A DNA stretch of 64,000 nt from the NCBI GenBank assembly GCA_017545165.1, contig JAFWQQ010000017.1:80418-144417 (forward strand), given 5' to 3'. The notes beneath the pieces are model-generated. The model ran no database searches. It was not told the origin of the DNA and worked only from the letters and a program-made list of their open reading frames with translations. Shown here piece by piece: positions 26,953 to 33,758 of this stretch. Position numbers and translations under genes: made by a program. Every line of letters begins with the position of its first letter. Positions within the stretch are counted from its first letter, which is position 1. Source of the DNA: Oscillospiraceae bacterium. GTDB taxonomy: Bacteria; Bacillota; Clostridia; Oscillospirales; Oscillospiraceae.

Positions 26953-28560
26953 CTATTCTCCGGAACGGTGACCGCCGATCTGGCCGTTGCGTTCGATGGT
27001 GGTGCCGCCCTCCAAAAAGTTCATCCCCTTGAGCAGGGCGTTTTTCCCGTATTTTTCCTGCAGAGCCAGCGTGGTCCGCTGCAGGCTGCGTTCTCTCCGG
27101 TCCGCCTCCGCTTCCTCCGCCCGCCGCTTCTCCAGCGTCTCGTAATCCGTAAAGAGATCCAGCTGCTCCGGTCCCTCCTCCGGGATCTTCTCCTCCGGCT
27201 CCAGGGCCACGGCGGCGATATTCACCCGGCGCACAAGGAGCCTGGGATCCACGACGCTGTCGAAGAGCTCCAGCATGGTCTGCATGATCCGGCGGCTGCT
27301 GTTGGTCCAGCGGTCCAGATTCCCGGTGCCGTGGGCGTGCTTGGGATGGGGCCGTCCATAGGGGTCCGCGGTGACTTTCCCCTCAAAGCGCTCCCCTGTG
27401 GTCGATACGGCATACACCGTGTCCGCCGGGGTCTTTCCCGGAACCAGCACCCGCAGGCTCTCCCGGTCATAGCCCAGGGTGAGCTCCAGCTTTTTGGTGA
27501 CCAGGCCCTTGCGCACCAGGTCCAGGGCCAGCAGCTCCGTCATCTCCTGCACGATGAGCCGGGCCTTCTCCGCGCTGTAGGGCTCCTTGAGCACCTGGCC
27601 GGAGTTCAGGGAGCTGGACTGGGGCCGATAGCTCTTGATCCAGGGGATGGTCACCGGCTCCCAGCCCCAGGCGTGGTCGATCAGCAGCTCTGCGTTCACG
27701 CCGAAGGCCTTGTACAGCAGATCCTCCCGCTGCTCGCTGAGCCTTGCCACATCCCCCATGGTGTAGCAGCTCAGCGCTTCCAGCCGTCTTGCCGTCCCCC
27801 GTCCTACCCGCCAGAAGTCCGTGATCGGGCGGTGACACCAGAGCTGCTCCCGGAAGCTCCGCTCGTCCAGCTCCGCGATGCGCACCCCGTCCTTGTCCGC
27901 GGGGACGCGCTTGGCCACGATGTCCATGGCCACCTTCGCCAAAAACAAATTGGTCCCGATGCCGGCTGTTGCGGTGATGCCGGTGGTATACAGCACCTCC
28001 CGGATCATGGTCATGGCCAGTTCCCTGGCGCTCATGCCCGCCCGCCGCAGATAAGCGGTGGCGTCGGCAAAGATCTCATCGATGGAGTACACCACGATGT
28101 CCTCCGGGGCGATATACTTCGTGTAGATGGAAAAGATTTTGGCGCTGTACTGCTCATAGAGCTTCATCCGCGGCGGTGCCACAAAGTAGTCCAGCTCCAG
28201 GGAGGGGTCCGCCGCCAGAGCCCTGGCGTCAAACGAAGGGCTGCTCAGATGATACTGCCCGTCCTCCCCCTTCTGCACATGGCCGCTTCGGATCGCCGCG
28301 GCCAGTCGCTCCCGGTTGACCTCCTTCACCTGTTGGATCACCTCGAAGAGCCTGGCCCGTCCGGAGATGCCATAGGCCTTCAGAGACGGGGTCACGGCCA
28401 GGCAGATGGTTTTTTCCGTCCGGGTGGGGTCGGCCACCACCAGGTTGGTGCTCAGCGGGTCAAAATGCCGCTCCACACACTCCACGCTGGCATAGAAGGA
28501 CTTCAGGTCGATGGCGATATAGGTCCTGTTCTCTTCCGCAGCGCTCCCCTCCTTTTCCAT
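26953..28560 (-). CDS. Y-family DNA polymerase (UmuC/UvrX-like)
   Basis: This error-prone polymerase copies past DNA lesions. The 535-residue protein has the palm motif IAIDLKSFYASVEC (about 15-28) and YSIDEIFAD (about 145), which together supply the metal-binding acidic residues, then a helix-hairpin-helix thumb (VGRGTARRLEALSCYTMGDVARL) and a little-finger domain. A QLDLFTD motif near the C-terminus (about residue 475) fits a beta-clamp-binding peptide. Length and the YolD neighbour place it with UvrX/YqjW rather than with DinB. It is transcribed from the lexA promoter. Confidence 0.92.
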   Translation of the reverse strand: MEKEGSAAEENRTYIAIDLKSFYASVECVERHFDPLSTNLVVADPTRTEKTICLAVTPSLKAYGISGRARLFEVIQQVKEVNRERLAAAIRSGHVQKGEDGQYHLSSPSFDARALAADPSLELDYFVAPPRMKLYEQYSAKIFSIYTKYIAPEDIVVYSIDEIFADATAYLRRAGMSARELAMTMIREVLYTTGITATAGIGTNLFLAKVAMDIVAKRVPADKDGVRIAELDERSFREQLWCHRPITDFWRVGRGTARRLEALSCYTMGDVARLSEQREDLLYKAFGVNAELLIDHAWGWEPVTIPWIKSYRPQSSSLNSGQVLKEPYSAEKARLIVQEMTELLALDLVRKGLVTKKLELTLGYDRESLRVLVPGKTPADTVYAVSTTGERFEGKVTADPYGRPHPKHAHGTGNLDRWTNSSRRIMQTMLELFDSVVDPRLLVRRVNIAAVALEPEEKIPEEGPEQLDLFTDYETLEKRRAEEAEADRRERSLQRTTLALQEKYGKNALLKGMNFLEGGTTIERNGQIGGHRSGE

Positions 28561-28573
28561 TCGCCGCCGTCCG

Positions 28574-28870
28574 TCAGTTTGCCGCGGCGGCGCACTCCAC
28601 CCACCAGCGGCCCAGACGGCTGCCGAACAGGGCGCTGGTCCGCTCGAAAAACAGGTGCTTCTCTTCCCCGTGGATGATCACGGTGTAGCAGTCCCCGCTC
28701 CGGCCGTTTTCCATGGCGGAGGCGGGGCGAAAATCCCGGATGGACTCGATCTTGAAGCTGCGCCCATCCTCCCAGATAATGGCTCTGGGCGTCACCGCGC
28801 CGGTGGCGTCAAAGTCGGAATTGACCTTAACATAGATCCGTTTGGGTCTGGCGCTTCTCTCCGTTGTCAT
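28574..28870 (-). CDS. Unknown 98-residue protein of the SOS cassette
   Basis: The protein is small and probably beta-rich, with VYVKVNSDFDATGAVTPRAIIWEDGR type strands and a closing FFERTSALFGSRLGRWWVE segment. No characterised family was recognised. The ATG 28868-28870 follows GGGAGG by about nine bases; longer frames extend into lexA. Its fixed place between lexA and the polymerase suggests a role in SOS mutagenesis or its regulation, by context only. Confidence 0.8.
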   Translation of the reverse strand: MTTERSARPKRIYVKVNSDFDATGAVTPRAIIWEDGRSFKIESIRDFRPASAMENGRSGDCYTVIIHGEEKHLFFERTSALFGSRLGRWWVECAAAAN

Positions 28871-28890
28871 TTCCGCACCTCCCATATGCT

Positions 28891-29526
28891 TCATCCCTGA
28901 AATGATTCCGCCTCCGCGAAGCGGTGAAAAACCCCCACGGCCACGCCCTGGATCTCCAACTGCGCGGTCTCGATATCCGGATAGGCCTCCCGATCCGGGT
29001 TGCAGGAGCGCAGGATGTAAAGCTGCCGCTCCGGGTCCAGGGCCAGCTTTTTCAGGTTGTTCTTCCCCTCCGACAGGGCCACGATCAGATCTCCGGGCCG
29101 GGCCGTCTGCTGCCGGCGGACGATCACGTAGTCCCCGGGGAAGACGCCGGCGCCGGTCATGCTCTCCCCCTTGGCGATGAGGGCAAAGCACTCCCCTTTG
29201 CCCACCATGCACTCCGGCATGTGGATATACTCCACGAAGCGCTCCTCTTCCTCCTGTCCGGGCCCGCAGGCCACAGTGCCCAGCACCCGCAGGATGTGCT
29301 TGGGGCTGACATGGTCCAGATCCTCCGGTCTGGCCCCACGCCGTCCCCCCTCCCGGGAGAATTCGCCCTTCTCCCGCAGCCGGATCAGGCAGCGGTGGAC
29401 CGAGCCCGCAGGGATCCCCGTGCCTGTCACGATGTCCTTCTCGCTGGGCAGCCGGTCATGCTGCAGGTAATACCGCCGGATAAAGGCGGCGATCTCCTGC
29501 TCCCGGACACTGGCTTCCACGCTCAT
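28891..29526 (-). CDS. lexA: LexA-like SOS repressor with Cys-Gly self-cleavage site
   Basis: This 211-residue protein has an N-terminal winged-helix region (IAAFIRRYYLQHDRLPSEKDIV...SVHRCLIRLREKG) and a C-terminal S24 peptidase domain with the serine in KGESM (S122) and the lysine in NNLKKL (about K159). The cleavage site GTVACG puts Cys87-Gly88 where E. coli LexA has Ala-Gly; UmuD also uses Cys-Gly. The ATG 29524-29526 follows GAGAGGG. It heads an operon with a 98-residue unknown, a Y-family polymerase and a YolD-like protein, and two palindromes flank its promoter, which suggests autoregulation. It may be a cassette-specific LexA paralogue. Confidence 0.9.
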   Translation of the reverse strand: MSVEASVREQEIAAFIRRYYLQHDRLPSEKDIVTGTGIPAGSVHRCLIRLREKGEFSREGGRRGARPEDLDHVSPKHILRVLGTVACGPGQEEEERFVEYIHMPECMVGKGECFALIAKGESMTGAGVFPGDYVIVRRQQTARPGDLIVALSEGKNNLKKLALDPERQLYILRSCNPDREAYPDIETAQLEIQGVAVGVFHRFAEAESFQG

Positions 29527-29546
29527 AACAAGCCCTCTCTTTCTGC

Positions 29547-29565
29547 GTGGAGCGTTTTGCTCCAC
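29547..29565. promoter_or_regulatory. Putative LexA operator 1
   Basis: The perfect palindrome GTGGAGC-N5-GCTCCAC lies just downstream of the lexA -10 box, where a bound repressor would block initiation. It shares GGAG-N7-CTCC with operator 2 and with the uvrA leader. Confidence 0.7.
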
Positions 29566-29577
29566 TTTCTCGGCTTC

Positions 29578-29606
29578 ACTATATCACCGGTCCCCTCTCT
29601 TGTCAA
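29578..29606 (-). promoter_or_regulatory. Sigma-A promoter of the lexA cassette
   Basis: On the minus strand consensus TTGACA (29601-29606) is 17 bp from TATAGT (29578-29583). It is bracketed by the two GGAG-N7-CTCC palindromes. Confidence 0.88.
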
Positions 29607-29614
29607 GTCGTTTT

Positions 29615-29629
29615 GGAGCATTTCACTCC
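29615..29629. promoter_or_regulatory. Putative LexA operator 2
   Basis: GGAGCATTTCACTCC lies 8 bp upstream of the lexA -35 box. A half-site copy (TTTCACTCTGC, from 29633) follows 12 bp after the matching TTTCACTCCGC. Confidence 0.6.
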
Positions 29630-29660
29630 GCTTTTCACTCTGCGGAAACAAAATCAAGAC

Positions 29661-29689
29661 TTGTTTCCGGCGGAAAAAGCAGGTATAAT
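29661..29689 (+). promoter_or_regulatory. Probable moaA promoter
   Basis: TTGTTT (29661-29666) is 17 bp from a perfect TATAAT (29684-29689), divergent from the lexA promoter. Confidence 0.7.
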
Positions 29690-29729
29690 GAAACGGAAAT
29701 CGCGAAGAAGCGGCAAGGAGGAGCGCGGC

Positions 29730-30683
29730 ATGATCGACAGATTCGGAAGAGATATCACCTATCTCCGTCTCTCGGTGACGGAGCTGTGCAATCTGCGCTG
29801 CCGCTACTGTATGCCGGAGGACGGGGTCTGCAAGAAGAGCCACGAGCAGATGCTGACCCAGGAGGAAATGCTGACGGCCATCCGGGCGGCGGCTTCCCTG
29901 GGCGTCACCAAGCTGCGCCTCACCGGCGGCGAGCCGCTGGTCAAGCCCAACATCGTGAGCCTCTGCCAAGGGGCGGCGGCCACGCCCGGCATCCGGGAGC
30001 TCTGCCTCACCACCAACGGCACCCTGCTGCCGAAGCTGGCAAAGCCCCTGCAGGAGGCGGGGGTGGACCGGCTGAATATCAGCCTGGACACGCTGGAGGC
30101 GGACAAGTACCGCTTCATCACCCGCCGGGGCGAGCTCCGGGAGGCCCTGGACGGCATCGAAGCCGCACAGGAGGCGGGCTTTGGGAAGATCAAGATCAAC
30201 ACCGTGCTCATCGGCGGCTTCAACGATGAGGAGATCCCGGCCCTGGCGGAGCTGACCCGGCGCTGGCCTATCGACCTGCGCTTTATCGAGCTCATGCCCA
30301 TGTACGACAGCGGCGATTTCGGGCCCGAGGCCTTCATTCCCTACACGGTGGTCACCGATAAGCTGCCGGAGCTGGAGCCCCTGGCGGGGGACGGCGGCGT
30401 CGCCAAGCTCTACAGGCTTCCGGGCGCACAGGGCCGCATCGGGCTCATCAGCCCGGTCAGCGCCCATTTCTGCGCCGAATGCAATCGACTCCGCATCACG
30501 GCGGACGGGAAGGTCAAGCCCTGTCTCCACTCCTCGGACGAGCTGAGCATCAAGGGCCTGAACGAGGAGGAGATGACCGAGGTGCTGCGCCAGGCCATCC
30601 TACGCAAGCCCCAGTGGCATGGCGTGTTGTCCTACAGTCAGCGCAGCCAGGCCAATCGAAACATGAATCAGATCGGAGGATAA
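29730..30683 (+). CDS. moaA: GTP 3',8-cyclase MoaA
   Basis: MoaA is a radical SAM enzyme that starts molybdenum cofactor synthesis from GTP. The 317-residue protein has the N-terminal cluster motif CNLRCRYC, the GGEPL segment, the C-terminal cluster cysteines in CAECNRLR and VKPCLH, and the C-terminal Gly-Gly tail (NQIGG) needed for activity. The ATG 29730-29732 follows AAGGAGGAG. mogA follows after 4 bp; moaC and moeA are not in the window. Confidence 0.95.
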   Translation: MIDRFGRDITYLRLSVTELCNLRCRYCMPEDGVCKKSHEQMLTQEEMLTAIRAAASLGVTKLRLTGGEPLVKPNIVSLCQGAAATPGIRELCLTTNGTLLPKLAKPLQEAGVDRLNISLDTLEADKYRFITRRGELREALDGIEAAQEAGFGKIKINTVLIGGFNDEEIPALAELTRRWPIDLRFIELMPMYDSGDFGPEAFIPYTVVTDKLPELEPLAGDGGVAKLYRLPGAQGRIGLISPVSAHFCAECNRLRITADGKVKPCLHSSDELSIKGLNEEEMTEVLRQAILRKPQWHGVLSYSQRSQANRNMNQIGG

Positions 30684-30687
30684 GCAG

Positions 30688-31182
30688 ATGCCGTACACAG
30701 CAGCAGTCATCACCGTCAGCGACAAGGCCTCCCGCGGGGAGCGGATCGACACCAGCGGCCCGGCGGTGCGCAAGATCCTGGAGGACGCGGGCTTTTCCGT
30801 TTGCTATGCATCCATCGTTCCGGACGAAAAAGACCAGATCCAAGCAGAGCTGATCCGCTGTGCGGACGAGAAGAAAATCAGCCTGGTGATGACCACCGGC
30901 GGCACCGGCTTCTCGCCGCGGGACGTCACGCCGGAAGCAACCATGGCCGTCGTCGAGCGGGAGACCCGGGGCATCCCCGAGGCCATGCGCTGGGCCAGTC
31001 TCCAGATCACGCCCCGGGGCTGCCTCAGCCGCAGCGCGGCGGGGATCCGGGGCGCAACCCTGATCGTGAACCTGCCCGGCAGCGAGAAGGCGGCCAGAGA
31101 AAACCTGCTGGCCGTGATCGAGGCGATCTCCCACGGGATGGACATGCTTGCCTCCCCAGGCTCCACCGATCACAGCCATTGA
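30688..31182 (+). CDS. mogA: Molybdopterin adenylyltransferase, MogA/MoaB family
   Basis: This 164-residue protein belongs to the MogA/MoaB family that adenylates molybdopterin before metal insertion. The signature TTGGTGFSPRDVTPEAT lies near residues 70-86 and the second conserved segment is NLPGSEKAA. It follows moaA closely in one transcript. The stop codon lies inside the left arm of a long hairpin. Confidence 0.93.
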   Translation: MPYTAAVITVSDKASRGERIDTSGPAVRKILEDAGFSVCYASIVPDEKDQIQAELIRCADEKKISLVMTTGGTGFSPRDVTPEATMAVVERETRGIPEAMRWASLQITPRGCLSRSAAGIRGATLIVNLPGSEKAARENLLAVIEAISHGMDMLASPGSTDHSH

Positions 31183-31229
31183 CAAGCGGAGGGCGCGGAC
31201 CATGAAGTCCGCGCCCTCCGCTTGTCAAT
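31178..31229. terminator. Long perfect hairpin between convergent genes
   Basis: Two perfect 23-bp arms (31178-31200 and 31207-31229) flank a CATGAA loop. The arms contain the stop codons of mogA (plus) and of the HTH/nuclease-like gene (minus). There is no strong T-run, so it may act as a 3'-end stabiliser or a weak two-way terminator. Confidence 0.75.
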
Positions 31230-31986
31230 TCAGAAAGCCCAAATATTCGTCAAAGACATTGAAGATCATATCCCCTGAGCAGACCGGCAGCACCCGATCC
31301 CGCTTGCCGATGGGGACGAAGGAAAAAAGCTCCTGAGCGCCTGTGAGCACCAATACCGGAATGATCTCATACCGGGGACCGAAGAGGATCTCCAGATAGG
31401 GCACGTACTTGGCAGCCTGTTCCACCTCCTCCGGCACGGGCTCCTTTTTCATCTTGAACTCCAGGGAGAAGACCCGGTTTTCCGTGATGACAAGCACGTC
31501 CGCGTAGATGCGTACATGGCGGGAGCGCTTCAGCCGCAGTTCAAAGGCCAGCTGCCAGCGCAGGCAGCTCTCCCCCAGCATTTTCCGAAGATCCGCAAAG
31601 AGGGCCACGATCTGCTGTCGACAGTCCAAAAACGAATGTGTAAGCCCTCTCGCATCGCTGAGGCTTCGTCCGATGTTCCGGCAGCCCTCCCGCAGCGTTT
31701 CCAGCCAAAGCTCCTCGGATTGACCCAGAAACTCCTCAGCCGTGCCGAACCATGCAGCGAACTCCTGCAGGCCGGTGTGATCCGGACTCTGCCGCATGAT
31801 CCCGTGCCAGCGATAGTCCCGATCCTGCCAGCAGAGCTCCTTCATCAAGGGCGAGCTGTAGAGGATGCTGTTCACGGTCTGATGATCCAGATCCAGCCCT
31901 TTCGCTATTTCCCTTGCCTTCAGACCGTCGCCCCGAAAGATGGCCGCGCAAACGGCTCTGGCCAGTTCATTCGGGTCGTTCATCAT
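31225..31986 (-). CDS. HTH plus PD-(D/E)XK nuclease-like protein
   Basis: The 253-residue protein has an N-terminal helix-turn-helix (LKAREIAKGLDLDHQTVNSILYSSPLMKELC, about 22-52) and a C-terminal domain with the PD-(D/E)XK arrangement: D163 in YADVLVI, then E176 and K178 in SLEFKMK, followed by a helix with QAAKYVPYLE and a strand PVLVLTG. Similar nuclease-like domains occur at the front of DUF2075 and other restriction-like proteins. Whether it cuts DNA is unknown. ATG 31984-31986 or the next ATG is the start, after GAAGGA. It is the last gene of the uvrA-recD2 unit, which may point to a DNA-related role. Confidence 0.7.
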   Translation of the reverse strand: MMNDPNELARAVCAAIFRGDGLKAREIAKGLDLDHQTVNSILYSSPLMKELCWQDRDYRWHGIMRQSPDHTGLQEFAAWFGTAEEFLGQSEELWLETLREGCRNIGRSLSDARGLTHSFLDCRQQIVALFADLRKMLGESCLRWQLAFELRLKRSRHVRIYADVLVITENRVFSLEFKMKKEPVPEEVEQAAKYVPYLEILFGPRYEIIPVLVLTGAQELFSFVPIGKRDRVLPVCSGDMIFNVFDEYLGFLN

Positions 31987-32521
31987 TTTTTTCCTTCTTC
32001 CGAAACAGCACGAATTTCTCCAGTGGAAACAGCACCGCCATCTGAACCAGGCCCGCGGCAAGCGCTGCAATGGTACGGGAGAGCTCCTTCCAGCCGCCTT
32101 CACCGAGCCTGGCCACGATCAGGCCCTGCAGCCAAGTCGTAAACAGGATCAGAGAAGTCAGAACGACCAGATAGACCGCCAGGCCCAAACGGGTCCCTTT
32201 TCCCCGGAAGGTCGTGCGCATATTCATGAAATAGCCGTAAATGTTAGCAAGGAAGTTGGATAAGAAGAAGGGCAGCACATAGCCCCAGGTCACCACGCCG
32301 TCCCGCACATAGGGGCCGGGCTCGGAGAAGAGCGCCTCGCTGTTGAAGATCCCGCGGAGAAATCCGGGCAGCTTTTCCGTCAGTCCGTCGAAGAACAGAG
32401 GCAGAACATTGGCCAGCAGCAGCTGGACAAGCGTGATGCTGAAACTCACCAGGTTGAATTTGACGAACTGCCACCATGCCTTGTCTCCAAAGCGCAGATC
32501 CAGCTTTTTCCATGTTTCCAT
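31967..32521 (-). CDS. GtrA-like membrane protein
   Basis: This 184-residue protein has four hydrophobic segments (about 20-45, 73-96, 108-132, 143-168) and the FLSNFLANIYGYFMNMRTTF segment that resembles the NF-NFxxNRxWTF pattern of GtrA proteins, which are linked to movement of polyprenyl-phosphate-linked sugars or to teichoic acid decoration. It overlaps the HTH/nuclease-like gene by 20 bp. No glycosyltransferase is nearby, so its partner is unclear. Confidence 0.7.
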   Translation of the reverse strand: METWKKLDLRFGDKAWWQFVKFNLVSFSITLVQLLLANVLPLFFDGLTEKLPGFLRGIFNSEALFSEPGPYVRDGVVTWGYVLPFFLSNFLANIYGYFMNMRTTFRGKGTRLGLAVYLVVLTSLILFTTWLQGLIVARLGEGGWKELSRTIAALAAGLVQMAVLFPLEKFVLFRKKEKNDERPE

Positions 32522-32549
32522 GCGTCAGCCTCGATTTCTCCCGCCTCGC

Positions 32550-33740
32550 TCAAAGCTCCTGCGGGTCATCCGGCTCCTGAACCTCTTCCTCCTTGGATCT
32601 ACGGTCCAGCACTTGATTCTGCCAGTTTTGGAACCGATCCATCAGCCAGCCCGAGAAGCCCCGCTGGGAGATTGTTTCATAGTGCTCGCCCAGGATAGCC
32701 CGCTTGGGCAGGTCGGTAATGGTCTTCAGGGTCACCTTGCTGGAAGCCAGCAGCTTGAAAAGGATCGCCTCGAAGCCTCCCACGCCGCCCTCCTCGATCT
32801 CGTCAAAGGATTCGGCCCCGTTTGCCGCCAGCGCGTCAAAGAGCTCCTGCACGAAAATGACCCGATCTTCCTGCGAAATGCCGCTGATCCATCGGTCCAG
32901 CAGCTCATTGATCCAGACGCTGCGCGGATTGGGACCGTCCGCCAGCAGAAGCTTGCCGTGGTTGATACCCCATGTATCCAGACTATGCTGCACAAAGCCG
33001 GAGGCGGAGGACTGGACGATCCGGCTGTCGCTGATCTGAGGCTCAAAGAGCTTTCCCACGACAGAAAAGGCCGGCTGGATCTTGGTGGTTCTGGCGTCGA
33101 TACGCTTGACGCAGCCGTCGTCCATCACCTCCGGGCAGAGTCCGGGTCCGTCCAACAGAAACAGCCGCTCCACCTTGTCCCATGCCTCGTCCTCCAGCTG
33201 ACAGGCAGCATACAGGGCCAGGTTGCTGCCTTTCGAGTGCCCGCCGATGTAAAAGGGCTTTTTCCTCCTCACCGCCCGCCGCAGGTAGTCCGCGGCCAGC
33301 CGCTGGGCCTCGGTCACGGTGAAGCTGATCATGAAATCCTCTTCCCAGCCCGCCAGGGAATCGTCCGTGCCGCGGTAGGCCACAAAGCAGAATTTCGGAG
33401 CGCAGAAGGTCACCGCCGAAAACTGCAGCGGCGGCTCCTGGCGGTACTGATCCACATAGTCCCGCATCAACAGCTCTCCATAACGTCGGGAGCGGGCGGC
33501 ACAGTCCAGGATCTTGCGAAAGCCCCGGTCCCGGCCCACCAGCATGACTCGGACCTTGTCCTCCTCGATCAGCCGCAGCGCCTGGCGCACAGGAACAGGA
33601 CCTCTTCCGTTCTGAGGAAACAAGGGCGACAAATCGTAATAAGACAGCATGCACAGCACCAGCGCGTCCGCCTCGTTGAAGGGCAGCGCGGAAAAGGACA
33701 GCTCACCCATCCATTGGATGTAATCGACCAGATGATCCAT
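32550..33740 (-). CDS. DUF2974 family predicted alpha/beta-hydrolase
   Basis: This 396-residue protein has the layout of DUF2974 (Mbeg1-like) proteins: an N-terminal NEADALVLCMLSYYDL segment, a FVAYRGTDDSLAGWEEDF strand-loop typical of lipase-like folds, and a nucleophile elbow GGHSKGSNLA with Ser169. An aspartate in LDGPGL may serve as the acid residue. The natural substrate is unknown. It lies 18 bp after recD2 on the same strand. Confidence 0.85.
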   Translation of the reverse strand: MDHLVDYIQWMGELSFSALPFNEADALVLCMLSYYDLSPLFPQNGRGPVPVRQALRLIEEDKVRVMLVGRDRGFRKILDCAARSRRYGELLMRDYVDQYRQEPPLQFSAVTFCAPKFCFVAYRGTDDSLAGWEEDFMISFTVTEAQRLAADYLRRAVRRKKPFYIGGHSKGSNLALYAACQLEDEAWDKVERLFLLDGPGLCPEVMDDGCVKRIDARTTKIQPAFSVVGKLFEPQISDSRIVQSSASGFVQHSLDTWGINHGKLLLADGPNPRSVWINELLDRWISGISQEDRVIFVQELFDALAANGAESFDEIEEGGVGGFEAILFKLLASSKVTLKTITDLPKRAILGEHYETISQRGFSGWLMDRFQNWQNQVLDRRSKEEEVQEPDDPQEL

Positions 33741-33758
33741 TCTATGTCTTTTCTCTCT

